Shown one piece after another: positions 1 to 11,512 of a DNA stretch of 64,000 nt. A program made the position numbers and the translations under genes. The notes beneath the pieces were generated by a model, which saw only the letters and a program-made list of their open reading frames with translations, was not told the DNA's origin and searched no databases. Position 1 is the stretch's first letter. Each line of letters starts with the position of its first letter. The stretch spans positions 7,236,667 to 7,300,666 of the forward strand of contig OZ022576.1 of assembly GCA_963669155.1 (NCBI GenBank). The letters run 5' to 3'. This DNA comes from Arbacia lixula (Eukaryota; Echinodermata; Echinoidea; Arbacioida; Arbaciidae).

Positions 1-697
1 TATTGAGGAAATTTGCCTTCACAGAAATCGTCTTTTTCATCATCATCTCCTTCAGACAGGGTGGATCCTGTCATATGCTCTATTTTACAACCTAAATAGC
101 CTATGTCTGATATTATTCATTATTCCATTTTTACTGTAATGAATTTTATATTTCTTCACGCAAACTTTTTATATACCTGTGGTCCTGTATCTGGTTTAAA
201 TTTCATGTTGCCATGGTTTCCCCTTTAAAGGCTACCGAGGGAACTTTTTAAGACCCAACTAGAATAAACTGTCATACTAAAGATGTACAAAACACATTGT
301 TCCAGTTAATTTAGAGTATCATACAGTAAAAAAACAGTAAAAAAAAAACCAGTAGTTCACTGTACTTTCCCTGGCATGTTTCAATGAGACAATACAAAAT
401 TGGAAACTGATTCCTCCTTCCCTGATTTGCCCTTTCCGATTATCTTTGCATGTCCTTTATATCTCCAAAATCAGTTTCTTCCTCCTCCCTCGCTTTTCCG
501 TGGTTTCTTTTGTAAAGTCCACCATTTCTCACTCGTCGAAGACTATTTATAATTTGCTTTACAAGAAAACAAGCAAGATATTTATGTATGTCGATTTTAC
601 GATTCATATCATTCGTAAGATCAATAAATCAATTTTATTGATCTACCGATAGTACCATCAATCGTACAAATCTGGTGACGGGCCTAGGCAGGCCCTC

Positions 698-701
<4 letters not shown>

Positions 702-781
<80 letters not shown>

Positions 782-782
782 A
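702..782. repeat. (CA)n microsatellite
   Basis: About 37 CA units in a row, with one CTCACA interruption near the right end. Confidence 0.95.
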
Positions 783-1395
783 AAGACTTACACAGCAAGC
801 TGGCATTAAAATAAATAATGAGAGGAAATTCATTGTTTATCTCATTTTCACGGAGAAATTCTCCGTTCTCTACATTTCAGAGTACATTATTCCTGCCACT
901 CAGCAAACAGAAATCACATCATGGTGGCTGAAATTTCGTTTTCTTTTAAAAAAGAATGTTAATTGAGTAAAGAAAATGATATAAGTCCGCATTATATCGT
1001 AAACCATATTTTAAAATTAAGTAGCCTAGGCCCAATCTTATTCATGATGTCGAGTGCATTATACGAAGCAGTCTCATAATTTTGTGTCTAATAATTGCTC
1101 TCCTATGCTGAGTATTGCTAAACGCGCTGTTAAAGTAAAACGAACGAAACAAATGAAAAAAAAAAACAATATGTTTTGTCAAAGTGTAACAACTGATCAC
1201 ATGTCTAACTCGGAAAGATGCATTGAAAAAATACAATGAACTCAGCAATGACGCAAACACAAAACTGTGTGTCTAACCAACCATGTGGTAATGATAGTTT
1301 ACAAAACGCTGACGTCATCACGTCATCACGCACCAATCCAAATTCTTTTGTACGTTGAGAAATATGAAGCAAATAACCTTTGGTTTCAGGCAATG

Positions 1396-1503
1396 AGACG
1401 AACTATCACTTCCTCGGCGATCTGAATGTATACGCTATCTTTCCTCAGCTGCGCTTCGGAAAGAAAGCTGCATCCAGATCGCCTCTGAAGTGATAGTTCG
1501 TCC
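1396..1503. repeat. Foldback (hairpin) repeat, about 108 bp
   Basis: The left arm begins GACGAACTATCACTTC (from 1397) and the right arm ends GAAGTGATAGTTCGTC (to 1502). The arms are about 28 nt with few mismatches around a roughly 50-nt centre that itself has a short TCTTTCC/GGAAAGA pairing. The form fits a small MITE or foldback element; no transposase is nearby. Confidence 0.7.
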
Positions 1504-2519
1504 CATCACCTTCACCTACGTTGATTATTTGCTTATTATACCTACGCTCTGAGCGCACTGATATGACATTGTGAACCGGGTCCCTTGTTCTGCGGGAAAA
1601 CGGATCGATTTTAATTTTGGCTGGCGTAACAAAAGACCATGTTCATTGGTGCGTTGTCTGTATCACATCACAAGGACGTCTAATTATCCAATGCCTGGAT
1701 AAATTGCTATGTAACCACATAACACAATAAAAGTCTCGAATACCTGTCATAATAGTCAGCCTGTAATCATCTGAAGTGCGTTTTCTCCCAAATTTAAACC
1801 ATTGTATGTTTGTTAGCTATGATGAAGCATACAATTACGATTCTGCTTATTTTGCAATCATATTGCTACACGAAACACATTGAAACTGTAATTCCACTTT
1901 AATATGATATTTTAGTGTGTTCACAATAATTTATACAATACCAGGTGAAATATTAATGATTGTGTTAAATATGGGGCGAAATATCGTTTAAAACGTTGAT
2001 TATGCTATGGCTTGATGTATGACACATCATTTTAATGAAGATTGTTGTGCTTCCAATCCCTCATTTTATTGTGTTTAATTAATTTATCAACACTCAACAC
2101 TTTAATTTGCACCGGACCAAGGTTCTGAAATTCTCTCGGCTCAAGCATTAGTCGTTCTGTCAGTATTTTTTTTTTTCAAACGCAACTAAAGTTATACTTG
2201 AATAACTATAAAGTTGATTCTTAAACTATGAAATTGTGATCCTACCGTGTTTTATTTTTTTTAAATGTGAACATGATCCATTTCCCAATTTAATACATGT
2301 GGGAACTGCCAAATCACCTTTTCTTCCCTTTTTCCATTTCTATCAAGTGCAGCTTTAATTCTCGCTCCCCCCCCCCCCCTAAACCTTTCTATATCTGCAG
2401 GTATGTTTTTCTTTTTTTTCTCGCCTCCTATTTTACATGTGTTTCTTCTCCCAACCCTTTTTCATGATTGACTTAACCATGTTAATAGTTGAAGTTGTGT
2501 AGTTATTTGTTTTAGTGGC

Positions 2520-2685
2520 AAGTGTCAAGCTGTGATTTCATAAGGTCTCCCCATCTTTCTATCTTCTCTCATTATGCAACATTTAAACTTGTTCCATATG
2601 ATTGTTCTTGTATGTACTCTATCACACGTTGTTAATCTGTTAAATTATTTTGAAGAAAGACAAATGAACTTGAACTTCAACTGAG
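2520..2685 (+). mobile_element. Possible 3' tail of a non-LTR retrotransposon
   Basis: The segment ends with ATGAACTTGAACTTCAA after an AT-rich stretch. Short repeated 'AACTTGAACTT' tails are common at the 3' ends of CR1/L2-type LINEs and their SINEs. No coding remnant is visible, so this is only a suggestion. Confidence 0.25.
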
Positions 2686-3032
2686 GTTAGAATTTTAATA
2701 CTTTCGAGGATCATACTTCAGTGCTAAATTGGAACTCGGTTTAGAGTTGTCATCTTATCGAGAAACGCGTCCCAGTTGTGTTAATAACATGCTCATGTAT
2801 CGTCACACTTCGGTGCTCTAAGTCAACATGTGAACATAATCGTATTCTTACCACTGTTAGAAATATGCATGTTTAAATTCAAAGAACTTCGAAAATGTTT
2901 TGTACTCATGCCATTTGCGCTTGTACGAAATTGGCCTTACGAGTGCTCTCTAGATTTTAAGGATAGGAGCCCAGTGTGTGTACATAACATGTACATGCAT
3001 CTAAACATACAGTGTGTGTGGTTACAGTGTAT

Positions 3033-3036
<4 letters not shown>

Positions 3037-3071
<35 letters not shown>

Positions 3072-3110
3072 TGGGTGTGTGCGCGCGTGTTTGTGTGAGT
3101 CTGCGTGTGT

Positions 3111-3141
<31 letters not shown>

Positions 3142-3166
3142 AGTATGTGTGTGTCTGTGAGTATGT

Positions 3167-3197
<31 letters not shown>

Positions 3198-3199
3198 GT
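3037..3199. repeat. (GT)n microsatellite ending in a G-run
   Basis: An impure GT/GTGA repeat of about 140 bp runs directly into about 18 consecutive G. Histidine/threonine- or cysteine/valine-rich open frames across it are products of the repeat. Confidence 0.95.
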
Positions 3200-3601
3200 G
3201 GTTGCAGGGTGCTGGACGTGTAAATTCCCGTCCAGTTCGTGCAAGGGGAGTACTAGTCAGGGCATTGTCCAGCAAACATCCAGCTCTGTTTTAGTGAGTT
3301 TGCAGCTAGTGCAGGGCTCGATTGTTTTTACTCTATTGGAAAGTGGATAGTATGTAGACTGCTTCGTATTTCTTCCTTGGTCCTCATTTGTGATGGATTG
3401 ATTAGCCATGTGACTCATGCTATGATTATATATGTTATGACTCTGTCCTAGTGAGTGAATGTCATTGTTGCTGTGAATACGTGTGTTTGGGTGACTGAAT
3501 GACATGCCTTCCATACACTTTGGCGAGAGCCCTCCCCGGGTATTGCTCGGACGTACTCTAGGGAGTTGAGGACATGAAATCCGTTACACTATGCTTGAGT
3601 C

Positions 3602-3790
3602 ATATAGCGCCATCTGTGGTGGGACAACCTTGTTAGATCCTCCATTCGAAGATGGAAAGATCCGTCTATGGCACTGATCTCCCCACTTAGTGGGGAGATC
3701 AGTGGTCTATGGTCATCCTATATAGCGCCATCTGTGGTGGGACAACATGGTTATGTCTATGACGGATCCTCGAATCGAGGATCTAAAACA
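3602..3790. repeat. Direct repeat with central perfect hairpin
   Basis: The motif TATAGCGCCATCTGTGGTGG, followed by GACAAC, occurs at about 3603 and again at about 3721. Between them lies a perfect hairpin with 13-nt arms (ACTGATCTCCCCA at 3673-3685 and its complement at 3691-3703) and a 5-nt loop. A second small palindromic motif, CCTCGAATCGAGG, is at 3768-3780. Confidence 0.75.
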
Positions 3791-4683
3791 TCAAAGCCAC
3801 AAGAATAGAGCAATCAGTCTAGCGTCAATAAGAGGTCAACCCCTCCCACTAATTGCAACAGGAAATGAGAATTCGCCATATCATTCAAAAATGTCTCCTC
3901 TATTAGACATCCTAAATTCCCAAAATGTTGCCGTGGAAAGTGGTTTTCCTAGATCACTCTTAAAGAGACCCCCAAAGCATTGTAATTGATCAACGCATCA
4001 ATTTTGCATCAGCTTAGTTTCTGAAGGTGAAGTATAAAATTAGCAACATACCAAGAATGGTATGCTGAACATTTAAGAGAACTTCTACCCAGAAGTTACT
4101 TCGAAAATAAACAGAAACAGCACTAAAAGACACAAATTGGTTATGAGCAAGACTCAGGCAAAACTCAAAGAAGTTATGGACATTTAAAGTTTAAACGCTC
4201 ATTGAATTGGAGACGTAGATCATAATATATTACATAGTACCTCACATACCCTCTCACTCAAATATATGTGAAGGCCAAAAGTTTTGTTGTAAATATAGCC
4301 GTAACAGGTATTGGATACTTTCTTATTATCAGAAAACAGCTAAAATGGTAGCGTTTTCATTTAAGATTATATTATGAGGATAAAATTATATTTAAAAGAG
4401 CGCCACAGCATCGGAGACTCACACCAGATATTTAACATTTGCCAAAATATGTATAGGTAGTGAATTGATTTCGAGAGAAAGATTTAGAGTCCTTTTTTAT
4501 TTCGTATTTCAGAGAATAAAGATTTGGTTAAATAAACAAGGATGCATTATATCTAAACACGGTAAAGACATTTCGAACCCGGCGATGGGTTCTTTCAAAA
4601 AAAGTGTAAAAGTTGTAACACATCATACCAATATCTGTTTTCCCAATTACCTCCCAATTGGAATGTCGATTAATCGTGGATCA

Positions 4684-4975
4684 CATCATGCATCATGAAT
4701 TATGTGTGGGACCAAATACACAACCTGTAACGCAATATTAGTACTTGCTGCAAAGTGGTTTCAATCAATTAACTAGAGTAGCTTGTCAGAATCAGACGTT
4801 GCGTGTCAGAATGAACTCCTCTTTTTGCTGGCAGTGGCGTATGAAAATGAAGGGCCTTGTGCCAGTAGCACATCTAAGCCAAGAAAGGAAAGTCAGCTTC
4901 TGTCGTCCTCGTCTAGAACATGACCACACCATGCATCATGAATTATGTGTTGGACCAGATGTACAACATGTATGC
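4684..4975 (+). repeat. Two-copy direct repeat
   Basis: CATGCATCATGAATTATGTG followed by TGGGACCA at about 4687 recurs at about 4930 as the same 20 bases followed by TTGGACCA. A weaker relative (CATGAATTATGAGTGGGACC) is at about 25511. The family is not identified. Confidence 0.55.
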
Positions 4976-5789
4976 TTTCTGGCATAATTTCGATCCTTTT
5001 AGCATAATTTGGCATATTTAGGCTTATTTAAGCAAAGAATTTGGAATAATGCTAGCATTTTTAGCATAATTTTGATTGATAAAAATCCTTTGTTCACATT
5101 GTTTTACATTTTTCACAGTTCTAAACGGCGCCAGATGAGTGACATCATTTATCATGACCTTGACCTTGTGGCAAAAGGTAGAAACCCCCAACCTTTCCTT
5201 ACTTAAGATTTGTCAATGGATACTTGAATAAGTTACAAAAGTATGATTAGATTCTAGCCTGATTTGATGGTTATAATCTAGATATATGTTGATAAAGCTT
5301 TTAGAGTTTACGAGAGAGCACTTTTCAGGGGATCGAAAGAGTAAGAGCACTTAGTTGTATACAGTAATTGAAAAGAATTTAATTGTTTTACTATTTACGA
5401 AAACTATACTTGGGCGCTGAAGCAAAGCCCGAGAAAAATCAAAATATTCTTCCATTGTTAGAAGTAAAGGCTTTATTTGACTTTTTATTTTGTTGATTTT
5501 TTTCATTGATTTCATTTGATTTTGTACTTTATATGAGTCTCACATTCATTCTTGTTTTATGTGATAATATTTTCTTTATAGTGTTTTCACGTCATTTCAT
5601 GTCAATTTCAGAAATATCTACAGTTGGATGACCTACCTCACCTTTGGGGGAAAAAAACTGTATACAAGAAAGATATTACATTATACAGTATATGAAATTA
5701 TTACTTCAACTAGATGTTATGTAAATATCATTGCAACATGTTTTACTGTATTTATTTTCCTGTTTTTTGTTACTTCACTGCTCCAGTCA

Positions 5790-6115
5790 TGAAGAACACC
5801 AATGCAGTGCAGGATGATCACCCGTATTGCCTTCCCACCAGTCCATGGCCAGAGAGCAAACCAGACACCTCACCTTACTCTACAGCTGATCAAGTCACAG
5901 ATCAACATGAAGACAACAACAGCACACTGAAGAAAGAACGACAACACACCCTCCGCCTGAAGAGAAAAGTTCAGACTTTGAAACAATCGATGGAGAGATT
6001 AGCAATACTATGAATGATTTGATAAAAAAATATAGGCGAATATCTAAAAGAACCAGCTCTTTCATTGTTTGCATCACAATTACGAAATACATCTATACGT
6101 TGGCGAGCAAGAGGG
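5790..6115 (+). pseudogene. Decayed THAP / P-element-type transposase fragment
   Basis: After a good acceptor-like tract (CACTGCTCCAG, to about 5787) an open frame reads DDHPYCLPTSP, then an acidic spacer, then the basic coiled-coil-like stretch KKERQHTLRLKRKVQTLKQS, and stops at 6013. In another frame the DNA continues as ALSLFASQLRNTS and then RGRRWT before a stop at about 6111. This order (DH-Y-LP motif, basic coiled coil, 'LF..QLRN' segment, 'GRRW' signature) is what I know from THAP9/P-element transposases between the THAP domain and the catalytic core. The frame changes around 6005-6030 and the missing remainder show a broken fragment. It could instead be a decayed THAP-family host gene. 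I see no terminal repeats to delimit an element. Confidence 0.5.
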
Positions 6116-6119
6116 AGAC

Positions 6120-8580
6120 GCTGGACAATTCCTGTTTAGGTTGTTGTATTCGTCTTTATTGGTCTCAAATCATTCATATACATCGAAACATACAATACAC
6201 AGAACGTAATAAACACAATAAAGATGGAAAATATAACATAAGTAGATATATAGCTTAAAGACAGCCAGTCCCTTTTTCAGATCACCACAAAACCATCGAA
6301 ACATTGGCAAAACATATAGAGAAGTGTTAGCAAGCTCTATATTCACAATTTGAAACTGATACGTAGTGTAAAATTCAAATAATGCACGTAAACAACGTTT
6401 GATTAATAGTCTTTACCTCAGGCTCTTAGCAGTTTGTGTTGAAATATCTGCTTTATTGATTAATCTGTTTATTAAATTATGAAACGCATTATGAAAAAAA
6501 TTATTCTATGGAAGATATCATCTCCAAAGTTTGGTAGTTACTCATGAAATTAGGATTTCACACACGCAAAATAACCACATAGATACTGTAACAAAGACTA
6601 ATACTTTTTTCGTAGTACGAAAAAAGTCGGTTTGAATTTCAACGGCTGAAATTTTTTACATATACAGAAAGCTTCAACATGCTATATTCTTAGGAATGGT
6701 CTTGAATCACACTTTCTTCAATTTACGATCGTGATAGATGATTTCAAATTTTAAGCTTGCAAAAGGGACGGACAATCTTTAAAGGTAAAGTAAGTTTAGA
6801 ACGCCAAGGTCCTTGGCATGGAACGTATAAAATACTAAACGCCAATGGCAGGGCTCAGAAATAAGGATGCAGGTGAGATAGGAAGAAAAGGCAACAGAAA
6901 GCGGAGGAAGTTTCACAAGAAGGAAGACAATCTTTGTTTGCGATATACTATAGCTTAATTTAAGGGTCACTAGTTTACGATAGTATACATAAATTTGCAT
7001 TGACACTGGCGTTAATAAGATCGTATTTGTTTTTACATGTATAATCGTTTTTACGTTCTTATAAATACTATATAGATTTAAGTACAAAATTCACTTAACG
7101 AAACATTAAATTCATTACATATGAAACAACAAAAGGAAAATGTTATGGGCGTACTTTATATGTTCATTTCAATCTCACATTATTATAATGGTTTATGCAG
7201 GAGCCTTAAAGGAATTGCACGTCAAAATAAATGCATTGTTATTGACAAAATCTGCAAAGTTAAGATTTCATTCATATCAATTAAACAATCTTATTCCAAC
7301 AATCTATCAGAACGTAATAACAAAATGAGCTTGGTGTTCAGATAAAAACGCAAAGAATTAATTCATAATTTCATGAAGAGGTAATTTGGATTACCTAGGA
7401 TCAATATCCCTATTCAGTGTACGAGATTCAAAGTAAAGTGTTAATCTTTATATGAACTACCACAATACAGAATATATGGAGATCACGTTGTAATTTTCAA
7501 TATTTCTAATTTCACTAGTTTGGGGTATTGCAACAATGCTAACACGAATACAATGCCTTAAACCAAGCATGCCTGCAATCAGTTGCCAAAATAAAACGCC
7601 CCCCCCCCCCCCCCCGCAGTTTGGGAATCTTACATATTTACACATTCATATACTGGGGTGTGTGCCACACAAGTTCCTTCCTACTATAAAAAATAACGTA
7701 TGATCCCATAAGTGCAGATTTGGCCACAGTATCTCTAAGTTCCGAGTATTTGACTTTGATATTGTACAGTCCCATGATCAATTTCAGTCTAGATTTGTTG
7801 TCTGGCGTGATCAACCCAATTTTATACATTATGGTAGTATACATTTTTATAAATATTCCTGGATTCACCCATCATTTTTTTTTATTCTCTAAAAAAAATT
7901 GAAACTGAGTGAAAATAGCAAATCAATATAAAAACTTAAAGAAAGGAGTGCATTCAGAGTGATTTTGGACTTGTGTTTTTCACTCATTTTGGAGTGACCT
8001 CGGGAATCAAGGATCCTGAGTGACTCTATAAATGGAGTGAAAAAAGAAACATGTTCACTCGGAATTCAGTCTGCCTTTAAATTGACCTCTTTTAGAGTTG
8101 ACATTTTCATTCATTTTAAGAGAGATAATGTAGGATTAATATCGTTTTATGAAATTTTACATTTCACCAATCAGACAAATATAGGCCCCAAGCCGAAGAA
8201 GACCCTTTGGCATAAAACATGCCTTTAGTGCCATTTCGAATGGCGGTTATCAGATCAGGTATGCCCATTTGCCCAAATAGAACAAGGAAAAATCAATAAA
8301 AATATACAATACATCTACGTGCGGATGTATACATGGAATTCCGATGTTATACTAGCAATACACGGCAAAAACAAACAAACATCAAAACCAAAACGGATTA
8401 GGCCTACGCCCCTAATTCCTCCATCCCTTAATTTGTTGAAGGTTGAATTTTGCCTATAGGCATGATTGACCTGAAAATGTTAACGCCATGAATGTTTCAG
8501 ACATAATTCTCCTTCACAAAATTATGATTTGTTTGTTTTTAGTTTCCTCAATTCCCCCATACACCCCAAAAAGCCACAAA
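6120..8580. other. Intergenic region, nothing recognised
   Basis: AT-rich sequence with short open frames lacking any family resemblance. It contains a run of about 17 C (7598-7615) and, near the end, a G-rich run (8585-8609) leading into the presumed PIPOX promoter. Confidence 0.55.
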
Positions 8581-8609
8581 AAAGGGGGAGGGGGAGGGGG
8601 GGGGGGGAG

Positions 8610-8947
8610 CAGGGCAGCCCCGGGGGGAGCCCCTACACACTCCCATTATACGCGCAATGCATGCAGCCATATGCAGCCAGGGCGCTTACGGATACGGCGG
8701 CTTGCAGTACTGTGCTTACTGCGCCGCGTCGGAGTATAGTAGTATTAAGGAAGGTGCCTGGATTAACGAGCGAAGACCTAAGCAGCTGTCTACGGTATCG
8801 AGTGTACGTTTGTCGTTCCTTTTGAAATATCTGCACGTAGATTCTACTTTGCACAGTCACAGTCGGACACTTAGAGCCAGGCATGATATCTTAAGATCTT
8901 AAGTTTAATTTACATGCAGTCGTTGATCAGTGCATTCTTATTTTCAG
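8610..8947 (+). promoter_or_regulatory. Putative promoter / 5' leader region of the PIPOX-like gene
   Basis: The stretch is clearly richer in G+C and CpG (GCGCAATG, GGATACGGCGG, TGCGCCGCGTCGG) than the flanking DNA. It ends at ATTTTCAG|GAC (8947/8948), an acceptor-like site 52 bases before the start codon. A noncoding first exon here, spliced to 8948, is an inference. No TATA box was seen. Confidence 0.35.
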
Positions 8948-8999
8948 GACAATAATAACATTACAACTGGTAACGTGAGAAGACTGATCGGTGATCGAA

Positions 9000-9146
9000 A
9001 TGGCATCAAAATCTACGCCTGAGTTCCCCGACATCCACTGGGGCAGATCCGTCTACGATGTCGTGATAGTTGGAGCAGGAGTGCAAGGCTCGGCAACGGC
9101 CTATGAGTGTGTGAAACAGGGATTAAAAACCCTGCTGTTAGAACAA
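9000..9146 (+). CDS. PIPOX: PIPOX-like coding exon 1
   Basis: Encodes residues 1-49, including the Rossmann-type FAD motif GAGVQG (residues 25-30) and the β-strand end LLLEQ. The donor is CAA|GTATGT, phase 0. The upstream part of the exon (8948-8999) is probably 5' UTR. Confidence 0.9.
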
Positions 9147-11481
9147 GTATGTATGATCATGTCTTTCTCTGTCATCACTACTTTCTCAAATGAATTTAAA
9201 AAAAAATTGTATTCTAGATCAAATTATTTTGTTCAGGAATATTATTTAGCTCCTCCTAAGTGAGGGTCTTGACTATTGCTGTTCCGACTAATGTTAATTA
9301 TCACTTCTATTAGCTGCCAATAAGGAGTAACCAAGAGACAGCCAAGAGCAACAATAAGAGCAGCCAGAATCGGCGAAGAAGCTGTCAAGAGCAGTAGAAG
9401 ACACCAAATACACATGCACCTTTTTAGGACTTCAAATGATTGCTCAGTGAATTCAATTCAGTATTTTATAAGAATTTCATGTAGTCTAAATCTCTGGGCG
9501 GTTTCCGCATGGCTGGTGTGTGAGATGATCCCAATCACGACTTGCATGTAGCTTCAGGCTGATGAAGACGGCTCTTGAGACTTTATTTTATTTGGAAAAA
9601 AGATCAATTGAAAAATGCCCATTTGGAGTTTACTTCAATACGGTTGAAACATTTACCTACCAAAAATGTAATGAGGCCTAGTTTCAATTTCATTCCTCTC
9701 TAAGCTGGAGATGATGTACAATTTGTACATCATGATGTTCTATGCCATTTTTTCATCAGTTCAGCTTCCCTATAGAAGTTAAGTTTTTGCTCTATTTATG
9801 GAGGCTTTCTCCAATGAATAGCACGCATTGAGTCTACGTCATACTGTAGAGTGTAGTCACAGTAATTAAAAAGGGCTTGAACTTTTATTTACCCAGTTCA
9901 ACCAAACATTCAAAGTTAGATACTGTGTGGAGATGAGCAGGAGTTTATTGTGCACCATAATGTTCTACTCTAGTTTATGGGGTGAAAAAGAAAATGAGAT
10001 TGATGTTTGATGATGTTTGTCTGATACTTGTATCATCATTCCAGGAAAACATTACAGTATATATCCTCTTACCCAAATATGGATTGTTGTTCAGTTCAGC
10101 TCCCCTAAAAAAAATTGATTGTTTGCTTTTTGCTCTATTTCTGGAGGCTTCCTCCAATGAATACCATACACTGAGTCTATTTCATAGTCACAGTAATTAA
10201 AAAGGGCTTTGACTTTTATTTACAAATTTCCACCAACCGTTAAAAGTTAGATTAACACATAGAGATGAGTTTTGAGGTCATATTTTCAGAGGTCAAAGGT
10301 CAAATATCATTGAAGAAAACTAACTAGCTTCGATCAAAGATCAATGTGCATTAGAACTCACAATTCACATTCAAATTTTATCACACTGTGTATACACAAC
10401 AGCTCAAAGGAATTGGCATAGGGAAAGGGAAGGAGCCGCAGTTTTAAACTGTGGTATATTTTGTCCAGTTCAGCATGAAACATGATGCTTTAGCCTAAAA
10501 AGCATCATGTTTCAAGCTGAGCTGGACAAAATATACCGTGGTATAAAACTGTGGCTCCTTCCCTTTCTTCCCTTTCCCTTTCCCTATGCCAATTCCTTTG
10601 AGCTGTCGTGTACTTGCTATACTTAGAGACCATATTCACAGAACATAACTAGCCTGCATGTATAAATTAGTTATTAAAATGCATGTAGCTGAAGTTCATG
10701 TTTTATGCTTCCCCTCTTATATCTGCTCACATGTTTTATTAGATGTTGATTTATGTGGGCTGTGAAATCATTTTGGGGGGTTAATTTTTGAGATCTTTTG
10801 GTTCCAGTTTAGCCTGCCCCACTCCAGGGGAAGTTCTCATGGCCAGTCTCGGATCATCCGCTACTCCTATGAGCAAACCCACTACTCCCAGATGATGAAT
10901 GAGGCATATCCCATGTGGACGGACCTGGAAAAGGAAACAGGCACCAAACTCAATGTGTAAGATTCAACAACATCACGCTTTAAATCGTTTATGTACCATG
11001 TGTGTCTTTTTTTTAACCACTTAGACACATAAAGTCTCATAGAGGATATTTGATTTTGCACACAAAGACTTACATGCCCCCAATTGTTGTTGTTAAATTG
11101 GTGATTTAAGGTGCGTGTTCAGTGCCGTCACCAGCTTTTTTCAAGGGGGGTGCGTTTGGGGGAAAAAAGACACAATGATTACCAAGTCTGATGTCAGGCA
11201 GTGCTCGCCCATCTAATAGACCTATAGCCCCCCCCCAAAAAAAAAAAAAAAATAAAAAAAAAAAATAAATAAAAAAAGATAAAACATAAATAAATAAATT
11301 AATTAATTAAAAGAAAAAGTAAAAAAAAAAGGTCCCCTTCAAAAAAAAAAAAAAAAATTGTGGTCTGGAGGGTGGTGCGTTCTCACCCTCCGCACTCTCC
11401 CTGGTGACAGCCATGGATAGTATTTCGCCTAGATCTTTTTCAAAAGAGCCCTCAAGTATCCCTACCCCCCCCCCCCTCCAG

Positions 11482-11512
<31 letters not shown>

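Larger units (their letters stand above)
1..5780. other. Intergenic region with no supported gene
   Basis: I see no coding exon here. The open frames are short, lack family resemblance, or run through microsatellites. The block holds a CA repeat, a GT repeat with a G-run, small foldback and direct repeats (listed separately), short C-runs, and AT-rich sequence. It lies upstream of the transposase relic near 5.8 kb. Confidence 0.6.

Noticed and set aside
2830..3294. Open frames of Cys/Val or His/Thr repeats on both strands
   Set aside because: They are translations of the GT microsatellite and its complement.
8488..8902. Overlapping short open frames on both strands near 8.5-8.9 kb
   Set aside because: They arise from the G-run and the CpG-rich presumed promoter; no frame connects in phase to PIPOX exon 1.
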